This document shows, piece by piece, positions 6,080 through 12,538 of a stretch of 14,752 nucleotides of DNA. Source of the DNA: an uncultured Eubacteriales bacterium (GTDB lineage Bacteria > Bacillota > Clostridia > Oscillospirales > Acutalibacteraceae); NCBI GenBank assembly GCA_900321905.1, contig ONXZ01000012.1, positions 1 to 14,752 on the forward strand, in the 5' to 3' direction. The notes under the pieces are model-generated. The model had not been told where the DNA came from, searched no databases, and saw nothing but the letters and a program-made list of their open reading frames with translations. The position numbers and the translations under genes are program-made. Each line of letters begins with the position of its first letter. The stretch's first letter is position 1.

Positions 6080-8004
6080 TCTGTGTCAGCAGGGTGGTAG
6101 TTCGGGACATACTTCATAAGTTTTTCCCTTACATTCGTTTCATCAATATCTGCAAGGTCGGCAATCATTGCGTCAAACTTCGCCTCGTCGATATCCTTTG
6201 GCTGGGTGACATAAATCTTTTCGTTAGCAGTCTTTTCCCTTGTAGCGAGTTCACTCTCCATAGCGAGTTCCTCGTACAGTTTTTCACCGGGGCGAAGTCC
6301 TGTGATTTCAATGCCGATTTCGTCAACAGTGTAGCCTGAAAGGCGAATCATATTTTCCGCCAAATCCATAATACGCACCGGCTCACCCATATCAAGCACA
6401 AACACCTCGCCGCCCTTTGCAAGACCTCCTGCCTGGCACACAAGTTGCGCTGCCTCGGGTATAGTCATAAAGTAGCGTGTGATATCTTTGTGCGTTACCT
6501 TAACAGGTCCTCCGTTTTCAATCTGCTTTTTGAAAATCGGAATAACCGAGCCGTGCGAGCCGAGAACATTGCCGAAACGCACTGCTGCGTACTCGGTATT
6601 CTCGCTCTTTTTGTCCATATACTGGACAATAATCTCGGTTATACGCTTGGTGCAACCCATAACATTAGTTGGGTTAACAGCCTTGTCAGTTGAGAGTATA
6701 ACCATTTTGGGCACTTTGAATTCGTCTGCGACGAGTGCAACGTTATATGTGCCGAAAATATTGTTTTTAACCGCTTCGCACGGACTGTCCTCCATAAGCG
6801 GAACGTGCTTATGTGCTGCCGCGTGGAAGATAACGTCAGGTTTGAACTCCTCGCAAACCTCGCGAAGCCTGTCCATATCGCGGACTGAGCCTATGCGCAC
6901 ATTGATATCAATGATATCGCCGTATTTTTCTTTGAGTTCGTTTTGCAGTTCAAACGCACAGTTTTCGTAAATATCAAAAATTATAATTGTCTTTGGGTCG
7001 TAACGCGCGACCTGAGTGCAGAGTTCTGCACCGATTGAGCCGCCGCCGCCTGTAACAAGCACAGTCTTACCGATAAGGTAACGGCACACTTTTTTGTCGA
7101 GTTTAACCTCCGGACGTGAAAGCAGGTCGGCAATGTCAACCTTCCTAATACGTCTGTTGCCGCCCTCCTCAAACATCTCCGTGATTGAAGGGCTGATTTT
7201 AACCTTTGCATTTGTCTGCATTGCAAGGTTCATCAGTTCCCTCTGCCTTTCCTGCGGAGCGGACGGAAGCGAAAGAATAACCTCGTCAATCTTGTACTTG
7301 TGTACCATTTCGGGGATTTTATTACATTCGCCGACAACCTTAACGCCGTTAATAACCTTTCTGTACTTAGACGGATTATCGTCAAGCGCAACAATAGGCT
7401 TGCCGTCTTTGTAAGCGTCGTTACGCAGGGTTTCAATAACAAAATTGCCCATAAAGCCTGCGCCGACAATCATAACTCTTTTGTTGTCGGTTTTATTATC
7501 AACATTGCGAAATGCCAGTGACCTGCGCAGTATTCTGTAGCCGAAACGAACGCCGACAATAAGCGCGGCGTCAACTATTATACCAAAGATATAGCGCCAA
7601 AACGGAAGTCTGCCGTCAATGTGTAGCAGGCTCTCAAACACAAGCCTGTCCGTAAACATCAAAAGCCCCATATCAACCGCTGCCGCCGCTAAGCCACGCA
7701 CAAATTCATCTGTGCCTGCAAAGCTCCACACACTGCGGTAAAGGCCGAATATGTAATGCACCACAACTACAAACAGTGCAACAATTATAAAGTGCAGGTA
7801 GGAAAACATTACCTGTGTGTAGGGGGTTGAAATAAACGCTTTGCTATCTGACGCCGCAATAATAAGATTGACTATAAAGAACAAACCCACGTCTATTGCG
7901 GCGAGCATCACTTTCTTTATATTAGAAGTGAACCTGCTGTCGCGGTATTTAATCTCTTCTTCTTTTGAAATTTCCTGGGTCGGAACAGTATTCTTTTCTT
8001 TCAT
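6076..8004 (-). CDS. Membrane-bound nucleotide-sugar 4,6-dehydratase/epimerase of the PglF/CapD/WbpM family
   Basis: 642 aa. Residues ~30-160 hold four membrane helices. They are followed by a first Rossmann domain (VMIVGAGFMGNF, 177-188) and then the catalytic extended-SDR domain: VTGGGGSIGAEL (317-328, NAD(P) binding), HAAAHKHVP (394-402), LSTDKAVNPTN (437-447) and MGCTK (449-453). As in PglF and WbpM, Met replaces the usual catalytic Tyr of the YxxxK motif, which fits a 4,6-dehydratase acting on UDP-GlcNAc-type sugars. Such enzymes make deoxy-amino sugars for capsule, glycoprotein glycans or O-antigen. The exact substrate and stereochemistry cannot be read from the sequence. No glycosyltransferase or aminotransferase lies beside it; the downstream neighbours are the K+ transport genes. 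It has its own promoter (8032-8060) and a weak ggtgat ribosome binding site. Confidence 0.92.
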   Translation of the reverse strand: MKEKNTVPTQEISKEEEIKYRDSRFTSNIKKVMLAAIDVGLFFIVNLIIAASDSKAFISTPYTQVMFSYLHFIIVALFVVVVHYIFGLYRSVWSFAGTDEFVRGLAAAAVDMGLLMFTDRLVFESLLHIDGRLPFWRYIFGIIVDAALIVGVRFGYRILRRSLAFRNVDNKTDNKRVMIVGAGFMGNFVIETLRNDAYKDGKPIVALDDNPSKYRKVINGVKVVGECNKIPEMVHKYKIDEVILSLPSAPQERQRELMNLAMQTNAKVKISPSITEMFEEGGNRRIRKVDIADLLSRPEVKLDKKVCRYLIGKTVLVTGGGGSIGAELCTQVARYDPKTIIIFDIYENCAFELQNELKEKYGDIIDINVRIGSVRDMDRLREVCEEFKPDVIFHAAAHKHVPLMEDSPCEAVKNNIFGTYNVALVADEFKVPKMVILSTDKAVNPTNVMGCTKRITEIIVQYMDKKSENTEYAAVRFGNVLGSHGSVIPIFKKQIENGGPVKVTHKDITRYFMTIPEAAQLVCQAGGLAKGGEVFVLDMGEPVRIMDLAENMIRLSGYTVDEIGIEITGLRPGEKLYEELAMESELATREKTANEKIYVTQPKDIDEAKFDAMIADLADIDETNVREKLMKYVPNYHPADTE

Positions 8005-8031
8005 TTCATCACCGATTAGTATAGTGAGTTA

Positions 8032-8060
8032 ATTATAATACATTTAAGATATAAAGGCAA
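8032..8060 (-). promoter_or_regulatory. Sigma-A-type promoter for the dehydratase-ktrB-ktrA operon
   Basis: On the minus strand, -35 TTGCCT (8055-8060), a 17-nt spacer and a consensus -10 TATAAT (8032-8037). The predicted start near 8025 gives a leader of about 20 nt before the dehydratase ATG. It lies in the 63-nt gap after the CHAP gene, where no terminator is seen, so some read-through from the CHAP transcript is possible. Confidence 0.75.
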
Positions 8061-8067
8061 CCACTAT

Positions 8068-9384
8068 TTATTCTTTTGGCTCGTCTGCCGCTGCCTCCCT
8101 CTTTTTACGGATTGCAGCAGCAATCGCTTTTACGATAGCAATAAAGCCGGCAAGTACAGCCGTTGTGCCCATAATCGCAAGCGGATAAATAAAATATTTT
8201 GAGTGTTCAACAAGTTTGTCCGCGTCAATACCGATATCGTAGAGTCTTTGCATTGCAGTTTTTTCGCTGAGAGGCTCGGTAGTCTGCAGGTCAAGGTTGT
8301 TTGGCGTTTGCTGTGTTACGCTCACACTTGCTTCAGTAACGTTAAAGTCGCACTGCCTGTAGATTTCGTCATTAGCGCAGACAACGACAGTCGCCTTGCC
8401 TTCGCCTGTTGCAGTGATAACGCCCGCCTTTGAAATCTCAATAATATTTTCCTCATCGCAGAAGTAACCTACAACCGCCTGAGCGCCCTTTGGCTCGATT
8501 GTGTAATCAAGATTAACGCTGTCGCCGACCTCAAGGTCTGTGGTGGAAGCGTAAAGTTTCATATCCTTGGCAACAATTTTTTTGGTCGTTGTAGTCGGCT
8601 TTTTTGTGGTTGTCGCTTTAGTTGTGGTTTTGCTCTCTGAAGCCGATTTGCCGGACGACGAACTTGCTTTTGTAGTGGTGTATGTATTGCCGCTTGAAGA
8701 AGATTTTTTTTGCGATTTTTTAGGCGTGTTGTATGTCGACGCTCTTTGTGTCGTTTGCCTTTGAGTGGTAGTACGCTTTTTGGTAGTAGACTTTTTAGTG
8801 GTTTTTACAGGCGATGATTTGCCGTTTGACAGACTGCCCCAGTTAGGATGACCGTAGCCCATTACGGACGCCGAACTCATGCTGTACGACCTCGCCCTGA
8901 CCATATCCTGGTTGTTGCCCTCAATAGTGTAAACCGTGCCGCCTGCGGTGTAGTTGACAATGCCGACATGCTGCGCCGAGCCGTTGTGGCTCCAGTCAAA
9001 GAATATCAAATCGCCCTTCTTAGGCGAGTAGCCTGACGAACGCGAGTGATATTCGCCCCTGTTCTGGAACCAACTAATCATTGAGTTGCAGTTGCCGCCG
9101 CTCGGTATAATAACCGAGTACATTTTTACGCCGAGACGCTGACCTGCCTTGTGGAAGCACCAGAGCACAAATGTTGTACACCACGCACCCTGCCAGCCGT
9201 ACCATTCGCCGTATTTTGTGTAAGAGCCGGGACCTTCCCTGTATCCAATTTCGTCATAAGCGATAGACAAAACTGTTGACTGCATTTGCGACTGTGTAAC
9301 CGCAGACGCTGTCATTGACACAGGCGAGAGCGCCATAATCAGGCACAAAACCGTTGCTGTGATTTTTTTAGTTAGATGTTTCAT
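8068..9384 (-). CDS. Secreted, membrane-anchored CHAP-domain peptidoglycan hydrolase
   Basis: 438 aa from ATG 9384 (MKHLTKK), chosen because gaggat sits 7 nt upstream and a proper signal peptide begins there; an in-frame ATG at 9423 would add 13 residues without a ribosome binding site. Order of parts: signal peptide (1-27, cleavage near TASA); CHAP domain (~32-182) with catalytic C69 in GAWCTTFVLWC, H139 in SAQHVGIVNY and E155/N157 in TIEGNNQD; Thr/Lys/Ser-rich low-complexity linker (~188-270); a Big_2-like immunoglobulin domain (~272-350, VITATGEGKATVVV); and a C-terminal membrane helix (~398-425) followed by a short charged tail starting RKKR. CHAP enzymes cut peptidoglycan as amidases or endopeptidases. 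Here the enzyme would be tethered on the outer face of the membrane by its C-terminus, with no LPXTG sortase motif. The promoter carries a WalR-like box, fitting a role in wall growth. Confidence 0.88.
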   Translation of the reverse strand: MKHLTKKITATVLCLIMALSPVSMTASAVTQSQMQSTVLSIAYDEIGYREGPGSYTKYGEWYGWQGAWCTTFVLWCFHKAGQRLGVKMYSVIIPSGGNCNSMISWFQNRGEYHSRSSGYSPKKGDLIFFDWSHNGSAQHVGIVNYTAGGTVYTIEGNNQDMVRARSYSMSSASVMGYGHPNWGSLSNGKSSPVKTTKKSTTKKRTTTQRQTTQRASTYNTPKKSQKKSSSSGNTYTTTKASSSSGKSASESKTTTKATTTKKPTTTTKKIVAKDMKLYASTTDLEVGDSVNLDYTIEPKGAQAVVGYFCDEENIIEISKAGVITATGEGKATVVVCANDEIYRQCDFNVTEASVSVTQQTPNNLDLQTTEPLSEKTAMQRLYDIGIDADKLVEHSKYFIYPLAIMGTTAVLAGFIAIVKAIAAAIRKKREAAADEPKE

Positions 9385-9403
9385 AATAGTATCCTCTACG
9401 AAA

Positions 9404-9432
9404 ATATTACATAATGTTTTCAAAAGTTACAA
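9404..9432 (-). promoter_or_regulatory. Putative promoter of the CHAP hydrolase gene
   Basis: On the minus strand, -35 TTGTAA (9427-9432), a 17-nt spacer and -10 TAATAT (9404-9409), preceded by TG one base further upstream (TATG-TAATAT). Both hexamers match four of six consensus bases, so the promoter is weak and may need activation. The -35 overlaps the proximal half-site of the WalR-like box at 9426-9442. Confidence 0.5.
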
Positions 9433-9442
9433 TATTGTTACA
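9426..9442 (-). promoter_or_regulatory. WalR (YycF/VicR)-type operator, TGTAAC-N5-TGTAAC
   Basis: Read on the minus strand this is TGTAAC-aatat-TGTAAC, an exact fit to the WalR box known from Bacillus and Staphylococcus (two TGTWAH hexamers 5 nt apart, one helical turn). Two further hexamers of the same type, TGTAAA (9444-9449) and TGTTAT (9450-9455), abut it upstream. It lies 42 nt from the CHAP start codon and touches the predicted -35. WalRK controls wall hydrolases, including CHAP proteins, in those genera; regulation here is inferred. Confidence 0.6.
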
Positions 9443-9490
9443 GTTTACAATAACACATTATGATATAAAAATCAAGACTGTTATATATAA

Positions 9491-9518
9491 TATTTACAAT
9501 TATTAAAATATGTAAATA
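9491..9518. repeat. 8-bp inverted repeat upstream of the serine hydrolase promoter
   Basis: tatttaca (9491-9498) is the exact reverse complement of tgtaaata (9511-9518), with a 12-nt AT-rich spacer. The half-sites are about two helical turns apart and end 5 nt before the -35 at 9524, so this could be a dimer-binding operator. The region is very AT-rich, which raises the chance of accidental symmetry. Confidence 0.45.
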
Positions 9519-9523
9519 TACTC

Positions 9524-9552
9524 TTGATAAGATAATATAATTGTGATATAAA
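9524..9552 (+). promoter_or_regulatory. Sigma-A-type promoter for the serine hydrolase gene
   Basis: -35 TTGATA (9524-9529), a 17-nt spacer and -10 TATAAA (9547-9552). The expected start near 9559 leaves a short leader carrying taggaga (9569-9575) ahead of the ATG at 9582. The rest of this 197-nt divergent intergenic region (9385-9581) holds the CHAP promoter, the WalR-like box and the inverted repeat. Confidence 0.7.
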
Positions 9553-9581
9553 ATATATTAGAAAGTTTTAGGAGATTTTTT

Positions 9582-11165
9582 ATGCTGAAATACACAGAAT
9601 TAAAACACGTTGCACCTGAGGAAGTTGACGTTGACAGCAGTGCTATTACTGCGTTTTTAAACGAAATAACAAGCAAAAAACTCGGACTGCAGAGTTTTAC
9701 CGTTGTTCGCCACGACAAGGTGTGCGCGCAGGGCTTTTTTGCACCGTATGCTGCAGAGTACCCGCACGTTTTGTACTCTATGAGCAAAAGCCTTACGTCA
9801 ACCGCCGTAGGTTTTGCAGTTGACGAGGGACTTATCAGCCTTGACGACAAAGTCGTTGACTTTTTCCCTGAGTACAAACTGCTCACAAAATCGCCGCACA
9901 ACAAGCAACTCACAGTCAGAATGCTCCTCACAATGCGCAGCGACAAACTCATCACTCCGTTTGAGGAAAAGGGCAAAACCGACTGGGTAAGACTGTTTTT
10001 TGCAGCACCGTTTATGCTCAAACCTGACAGCAAATTCAACTATGTCAGCGAGAACACATTTATGCTCTCTGCCATTGTTAAAAAGGTTACGGGTATGAGC
10101 GCACTCGATTATCTTGATAAAAAGATGTTTCAGCCGCTCGGTATTGAAAAACCGTTTTGGGAGGCTGACGGCAAAGGCAACAGCGCAGGCGGCTGGGGCT
10201 GCTATATGAAGAGCGAAGATTTGGCGAAATTCTTTTTGCCGTATATTCACGAAGGCAAATGGATTGACGGCACGCAGTTAATACCTAAATACTGGGTGCA
10301 GGAAGCGCTTAAAAAGCAGACTGATTCCGTTCACGACGGCACTCCTGATATTCGCAACGGCTACGGCTATCAGTTCTGGAAAAACCCGATTCCAAATTCA
10401 TTCAGAGCGGACGGACTTTTTGGCCAGCGCTGCTTTATGTTCCCTGAATATGACGCACTTGTTGTACTCAACTGCGGCGAGGCTGAGGACTATAAAGTTA
10501 TGGAAGTTTTCTGGAAATACTTCCCTGTTTGCTTTAAGAGTGAAAAGTTAGATAAAAACAAGGACTCCGTTAAGGCAATGAACGACAAAATCGCCACGCT
10601 TTCAATGCCGAAACTTGAAGTTAAGCCGCGTAACACTGCAACTGAACAGCGCATTGAAAACCGCAAAATCACTTGCAAAACCAACGAGTACACTTCTGTT
10701 ATAACTATCACAACAACGCAGATGCTGTTCAATAAGCCCGGTAAACTCAATATGATGAAGTTCAATTTCAGCGAAAATTCGCTAACTTTCACCTGGGTTG
10801 AAAAGAACTATCACAACACGATTGAAGCAGGTCTTGACGGCACACTGCGTATGAGCGAAATCAGACTTGGCGACCTGCACTTCCACGCATTTTCACAGGC
10901 GGCATGGCAGGAGGACGGTTCACTCAAACTCTGGATTCGTCCCGTTGAGAGCGCGCACGAAAGACGCTTTACCTTCTATTTTGAGGGCAACACAGTCAGA
11001 GTTATTAACGAAGCCGCGCCAACCTTCCCCGACCTTACAGTGTACTACTTTAACTTTATGGGCGTTCCGCTCAAAACACACCTTGGCGAAGAGGGTGTTC
11101 GCAAAACTGTCAGCGATGTCGGCGGACTGTTCATCGAGCCTGATTTTACAGGCACAATGATATAG
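9582..11165 (+). CDS. Serine hydrolase of the beta-lactamase/penicillin-binding-protein fold (class C-like)
   Basis: 527 aa with no signal peptide or membrane helix, so probably cytosolic. The N-terminal ~340 residues are the class C beta-lactamase/esterase fold. The nucleophile motif SxxK is S66-M-S-K69 in VLYSMSKSLTSTAVG, and the second motif is Y154 in FNYVSENTFML, standing where the family has Y-x-N/S. The third motif, normally KTG or HxG, is probably FRADGLFGQRCF (near residue 275). Residues ~355-527 form an extra C-terminal region rich in beta-strand-like segments that I cannot assign. Families of this type include esterases, 6-aminohexanoate-dimer hydrolases and D-amino-peptidases; the substrate is not predictable, and cytosolic location argues against a role as a beta-lactamase or wall enzyme. 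It is monocistronic, with its own promoter and terminator. Confidence 0.85.
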   Translation: MLKYTELKHVAPEEVDVDSSAITAFLNEITSKKLGLQSFTVVRHDKVCAQGFFAPYAAEYPHVLYSMSKSLTSTAVGFAVDEGLISLDDKVVDFFPEYKLLTKSPHNKQLTVRMLLTMRSDKLITPFEEKGKTDWVRLFFAAPFMLKPDSKFNYVSENTFMLSAIVKKVTGMSALDYLDKKMFQPLGIEKPFWEADGKGNSAGGWGCYMKSEDLAKFFLPYIHEGKWIDGTQLIPKYWVQEALKKQTDSVHDGTPDIRNGYGYQFWKNPIPNSFRADGLFGQRCFMFPEYDALVVLNCGEAEDYKVMEVFWKYFPVCFKSEKLDKNKDSVKAMNDKIATLSMPKLEVKPRNTATEQRIENRKITCKTNEYTSVITITTTQMLFNKPGKLNMMKFNFSENSLTFTWVEKNYHNTIEAGLDGTLRMSEIRLGDLHFHAFSQAAWQEDGSLKLWIRPVESAHERRFTFYFEGNTVRVINEAAPTFPDLTVYYFNFMGVPLKTHLGEEGVRKTVSDVGGLFIEPDFTGTMI

Positions 11166-11173
11166 CACAAAAC

Positions 11174-11217
11174 AAAAAAGGCTATCTCGCCTAAGTGTGA
11201 GATAGCCTGATTTTTAT
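11174..11217. terminator. Bidirectional intrinsic terminator between convergent genes
   Basis: A 10-bp stem (11179-11188 aggctatctc with 11199-11208 gagatagcct) with a 10-nt loop, followed on the plus strand by gatttttattt and flanked on the left by an A-run (11174-11179) that gives a T-run on the minus strand. It serves the serine hydrolase gene (plus) and the kinase-like gene ending at 11218 (minus). Confidence 0.88.
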
Positions 11218-11820
11218 TTATTTGCCAAATTCTTCGTTGATATAGTCAACGATGATATCTACGATTTTGTCCTTATCCATCTTTGAGGTATTGAAGCACA
11301 TAGCATAGTTATCCGCCTTGCCCCACTTGCCGTCGCCGATGTAGTTGTAGTAAGCCGCACGCTCTCTGTCCTTACGCTCAATAAAACGGCGCGCCGCACG
11401 CTCGTTCATACTCTCGCGCTCAAGGTAGCGTGCAATGCGGTGTTCCATATCTGCGCCAATGAAAACGCTGACAACATTGTAGTCGTTTTCAAGTATCTTG
11501 TCAGCACGTCTGCCGACGATTACGCACGGACCTTTGTCAGCGCCCTGCGCCATAACCTTGCGCTGCGCCTCAACAACTTTGCCCTCGTTAACTGCACTGT
11601 CTATAGCGTATGGGTCCATTACGACGGAAAAGAGAAAACTCCTTGTCGGTTTTTCATCAAACATATCAAAAATGCCGTCCTCAATGCCCATATCCTTTGC
11701 TTTGGCGCGCAAAATCTCCGCGTCGTAAAAATCAACGCCGAGCCGCTCCGCGAGCATTTTGCCCACTTGTTTGCCGCCGCTGCAGAACTGTCTGCCAATG
11801 CAAATTACATAATTTTTCAT
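11218..11820 (-). CDS. Cytidylate-kinase-like P-loop protein
   Basis: 200 aa. Matches the cytidylate kinase-like family common in Firmicutes (the Cytidylate_kin2 type). The N-terminus has a P-loop-type motif, ICIGRQFCSGGKQVGKMLAERLG (residues 7-29, here GRQFCSGGKQ rather than the more common GRQYGSGGR), followed by VDFYDAEIL. CVIVGRRADKIL (around 100) and the R-rich segment REsmNERAARRFIERKDRERAAYYNYI resemble the LID region of NMP kinases. True CMP kinase (Cmk) has a different length and motif set, and the substrate of this family is not settled in general, so I give no symbol. It follows the LOG-family gene by 8 nt, with its ribosome binding site (taggtg) overlapping the end of that gene, so the two form an operon. 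Confidence 0.85.
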   Translation of the reverse strand: MKNYVICIGRQFCSGGKQVGKMLAERLGVDFYDAEILRAKAKDMGIEDGIFDMFDEKPTRSFLFSVVMDPYAIDSAVNEGKVVEAQRKVMAQGADKGPCVIVGRRADKILENDYNVVSVFIGADMEHRIARYLERESMNERAARRFIERKDRERAAYYNYIGDGKWGKADNYAMCFNTSKMDKDKIVDIIVDYINEEFGK

Positions 11821-11828
11821 ATTTTCAC

Positions 11829-12404
11829 CTACTTAAAATCGTGGAGTGTCATTCCGTTCATATCGTCGTTTTCAATATATTCAATCATACCGTCAAGGTC
11901 GTTGAAAACCTTGTAAAGCGTGTTGCAGGTCGGTCTGATAAATCCCTCGCCTATGGAGTGCTCCATTGCGGCTATCATATTATCATAGTAACCGTTGATG
12001 TTGTAAATTACAATCGGCTTTCTGTGCCTGCCGAGTTGCTTTAAGGTAAGCACCTCAAAGAATTCCTCAAACGTGCCTATGCCGCCCGGCGTGATGATAA
12101 ACGCGTCCGCCTCACGCTCCATAACTGCCTTGCGCTCACGCATAGATTCGGTAAAGGTCATTTTGTCGCAGTTGAAATCGACAAATTCATTTAAATCTTC
12201 TTTAAAGAAATTCGGTATAACGCCGTGCGTTTTGCCGCCGCCTTTTTTAAATCCGCGAGCAGCCGCGCCCATATTACCTGTGCTGCCTGAGCCGTATACA
12301 AGGTTGTAACCGCGTTTTGCAAGATGTTCGCCCATTTCCTCAACAGCGTCGGTGTACTTTTTATCAATTGTGACGCTCGCCGCGCCGAATACGCATATGT
12401 TCAT
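11829..12404 (-). CDS. LOG-family (TIGR00730-type) nucleoside-5'-monophosphate phosphoribohydrolase
   Basis: 191 aa Rossmann-fold protein. The LOG signature is complete: PGGIGTFEEFFEVLT (106-120) and the MRERKAVM motif (88-95, R91 and K92), with VYGSGSTGNMGAAA (36-49) at the nucleotide-binding end. Members cleave the N-glycosidic bond of nucleoside 5'-monophosphates, including cytokinin ribotides in plants and some actinobacteria; in most bacteria the real substrate is probably AMP or another purine nucleotide, giving base plus ribose 5-phosphate. The ATG has a good gaggtgat ribosome binding site. The gene sits in an operon with the kinase-like gene downstream, which suggests a shared nucleotide-related role, but this is inference. 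Confidence 0.9.
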   Translation of the reverse strand: MNICVFGAASVTIDKKYTDAVEEMGEHLAKRGYNLVYGSGSTGNMGAAARGFKKGGGKTHGVIPNFFKEDLNEFVDFNCDKMTFTESMRERKAVMEREADAFIITPGGIGTFEEFFEVLTLKQLGRHRKPIVIYNINGYYDNMIAAMEHSIGEGFIRPTCNTLYKVFNDLDGMIEYIENDDMNGMTLHDFK

Positions 12405-12432
12405 CGTATCACCTCAATGTATTTATAGATAT

Positions 12433-12461
12433 ATTTTAATACTTTTTTTACTTGTAGTAAA
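12433..12461 (-). promoter_or_regulatory. Putative promoter of the LOG/kinase-like operon
   Basis: On the minus strand, -35 TTTACT (12456-12461), a 17-nt spacer and -10 TAAAAT (12433-12438). Match to consensus is moderate. The -35 forms the distal arm of the palindrome at 12447-12461. Confidence 0.45.
12447..12461. repeat. Palindrome tttact-tgt-agtaaa in the divergent LOG-galT promoter region
   Basis: 6-bp arms 12447-12452 and 12456-12461 with a 3-nt centre. A second, overlapping symmetry pairs aatacttt (12438-12445) with aaagtatt (12459-12466). It covers the -35 and spacer of the leftward promoter and ends 17 nt before the rightward -35, a position suited to a shared operator. No regulator family could be assigned. 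Confidence 0.5.
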
Positions 12462-12478
12462 GTATTTTCAAAAAATTA

Positions 12479-12507
12479 TTGCAAAAAGATTGGGTATTAT
12501 TTATAAT
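12479..12507 (+). promoter_or_regulatory. Sigma-A-type promoter for galT
   Basis: -35 TTGCAA (12479-12484), a 17-nt spacer and a consensus -10 TATAAT (12502-12507). The transcript would start near 12514, about 25 nt before the galT ATG, leaving room for the cacggaggt ribosome binding site. This also rules out any galT start upstream of 12507. Confidence 0.8.
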
Positions 12508-12538
12508 AAGAAAAACGGAATACCACGGAGGTAACGGC

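Noticed and set aside
9385..9423. Longer CHAP protein starting at 9423
   Set aside because: No ribosome binding site precedes it and the extra residues would mask the signal peptide; the extension also lies downstream of and across the predicted promoter -10.
9426..9442. The gttaca direct repeat as a transposon target-site or CRISPR-like repeat
   Set aside because: Only two copies at 11-bp spacing, no element between them and no further units; the WalR-box reading explains it better.
9385..9581. Riboswitch, small RNA gene or T-box in the largest intergenic region
   Set aside because: The 197 nt are AT-rich, hold two divergent promoters with short leaders, and show no conserved aptamer-like pairing or tRNA-like fold.
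12479..12538. GalT start 20 codons upstream at 12479
   Set aside because: This codon is within the promoter -35 and upstream of the transcription start; ggaggt fits only ATG 12539.
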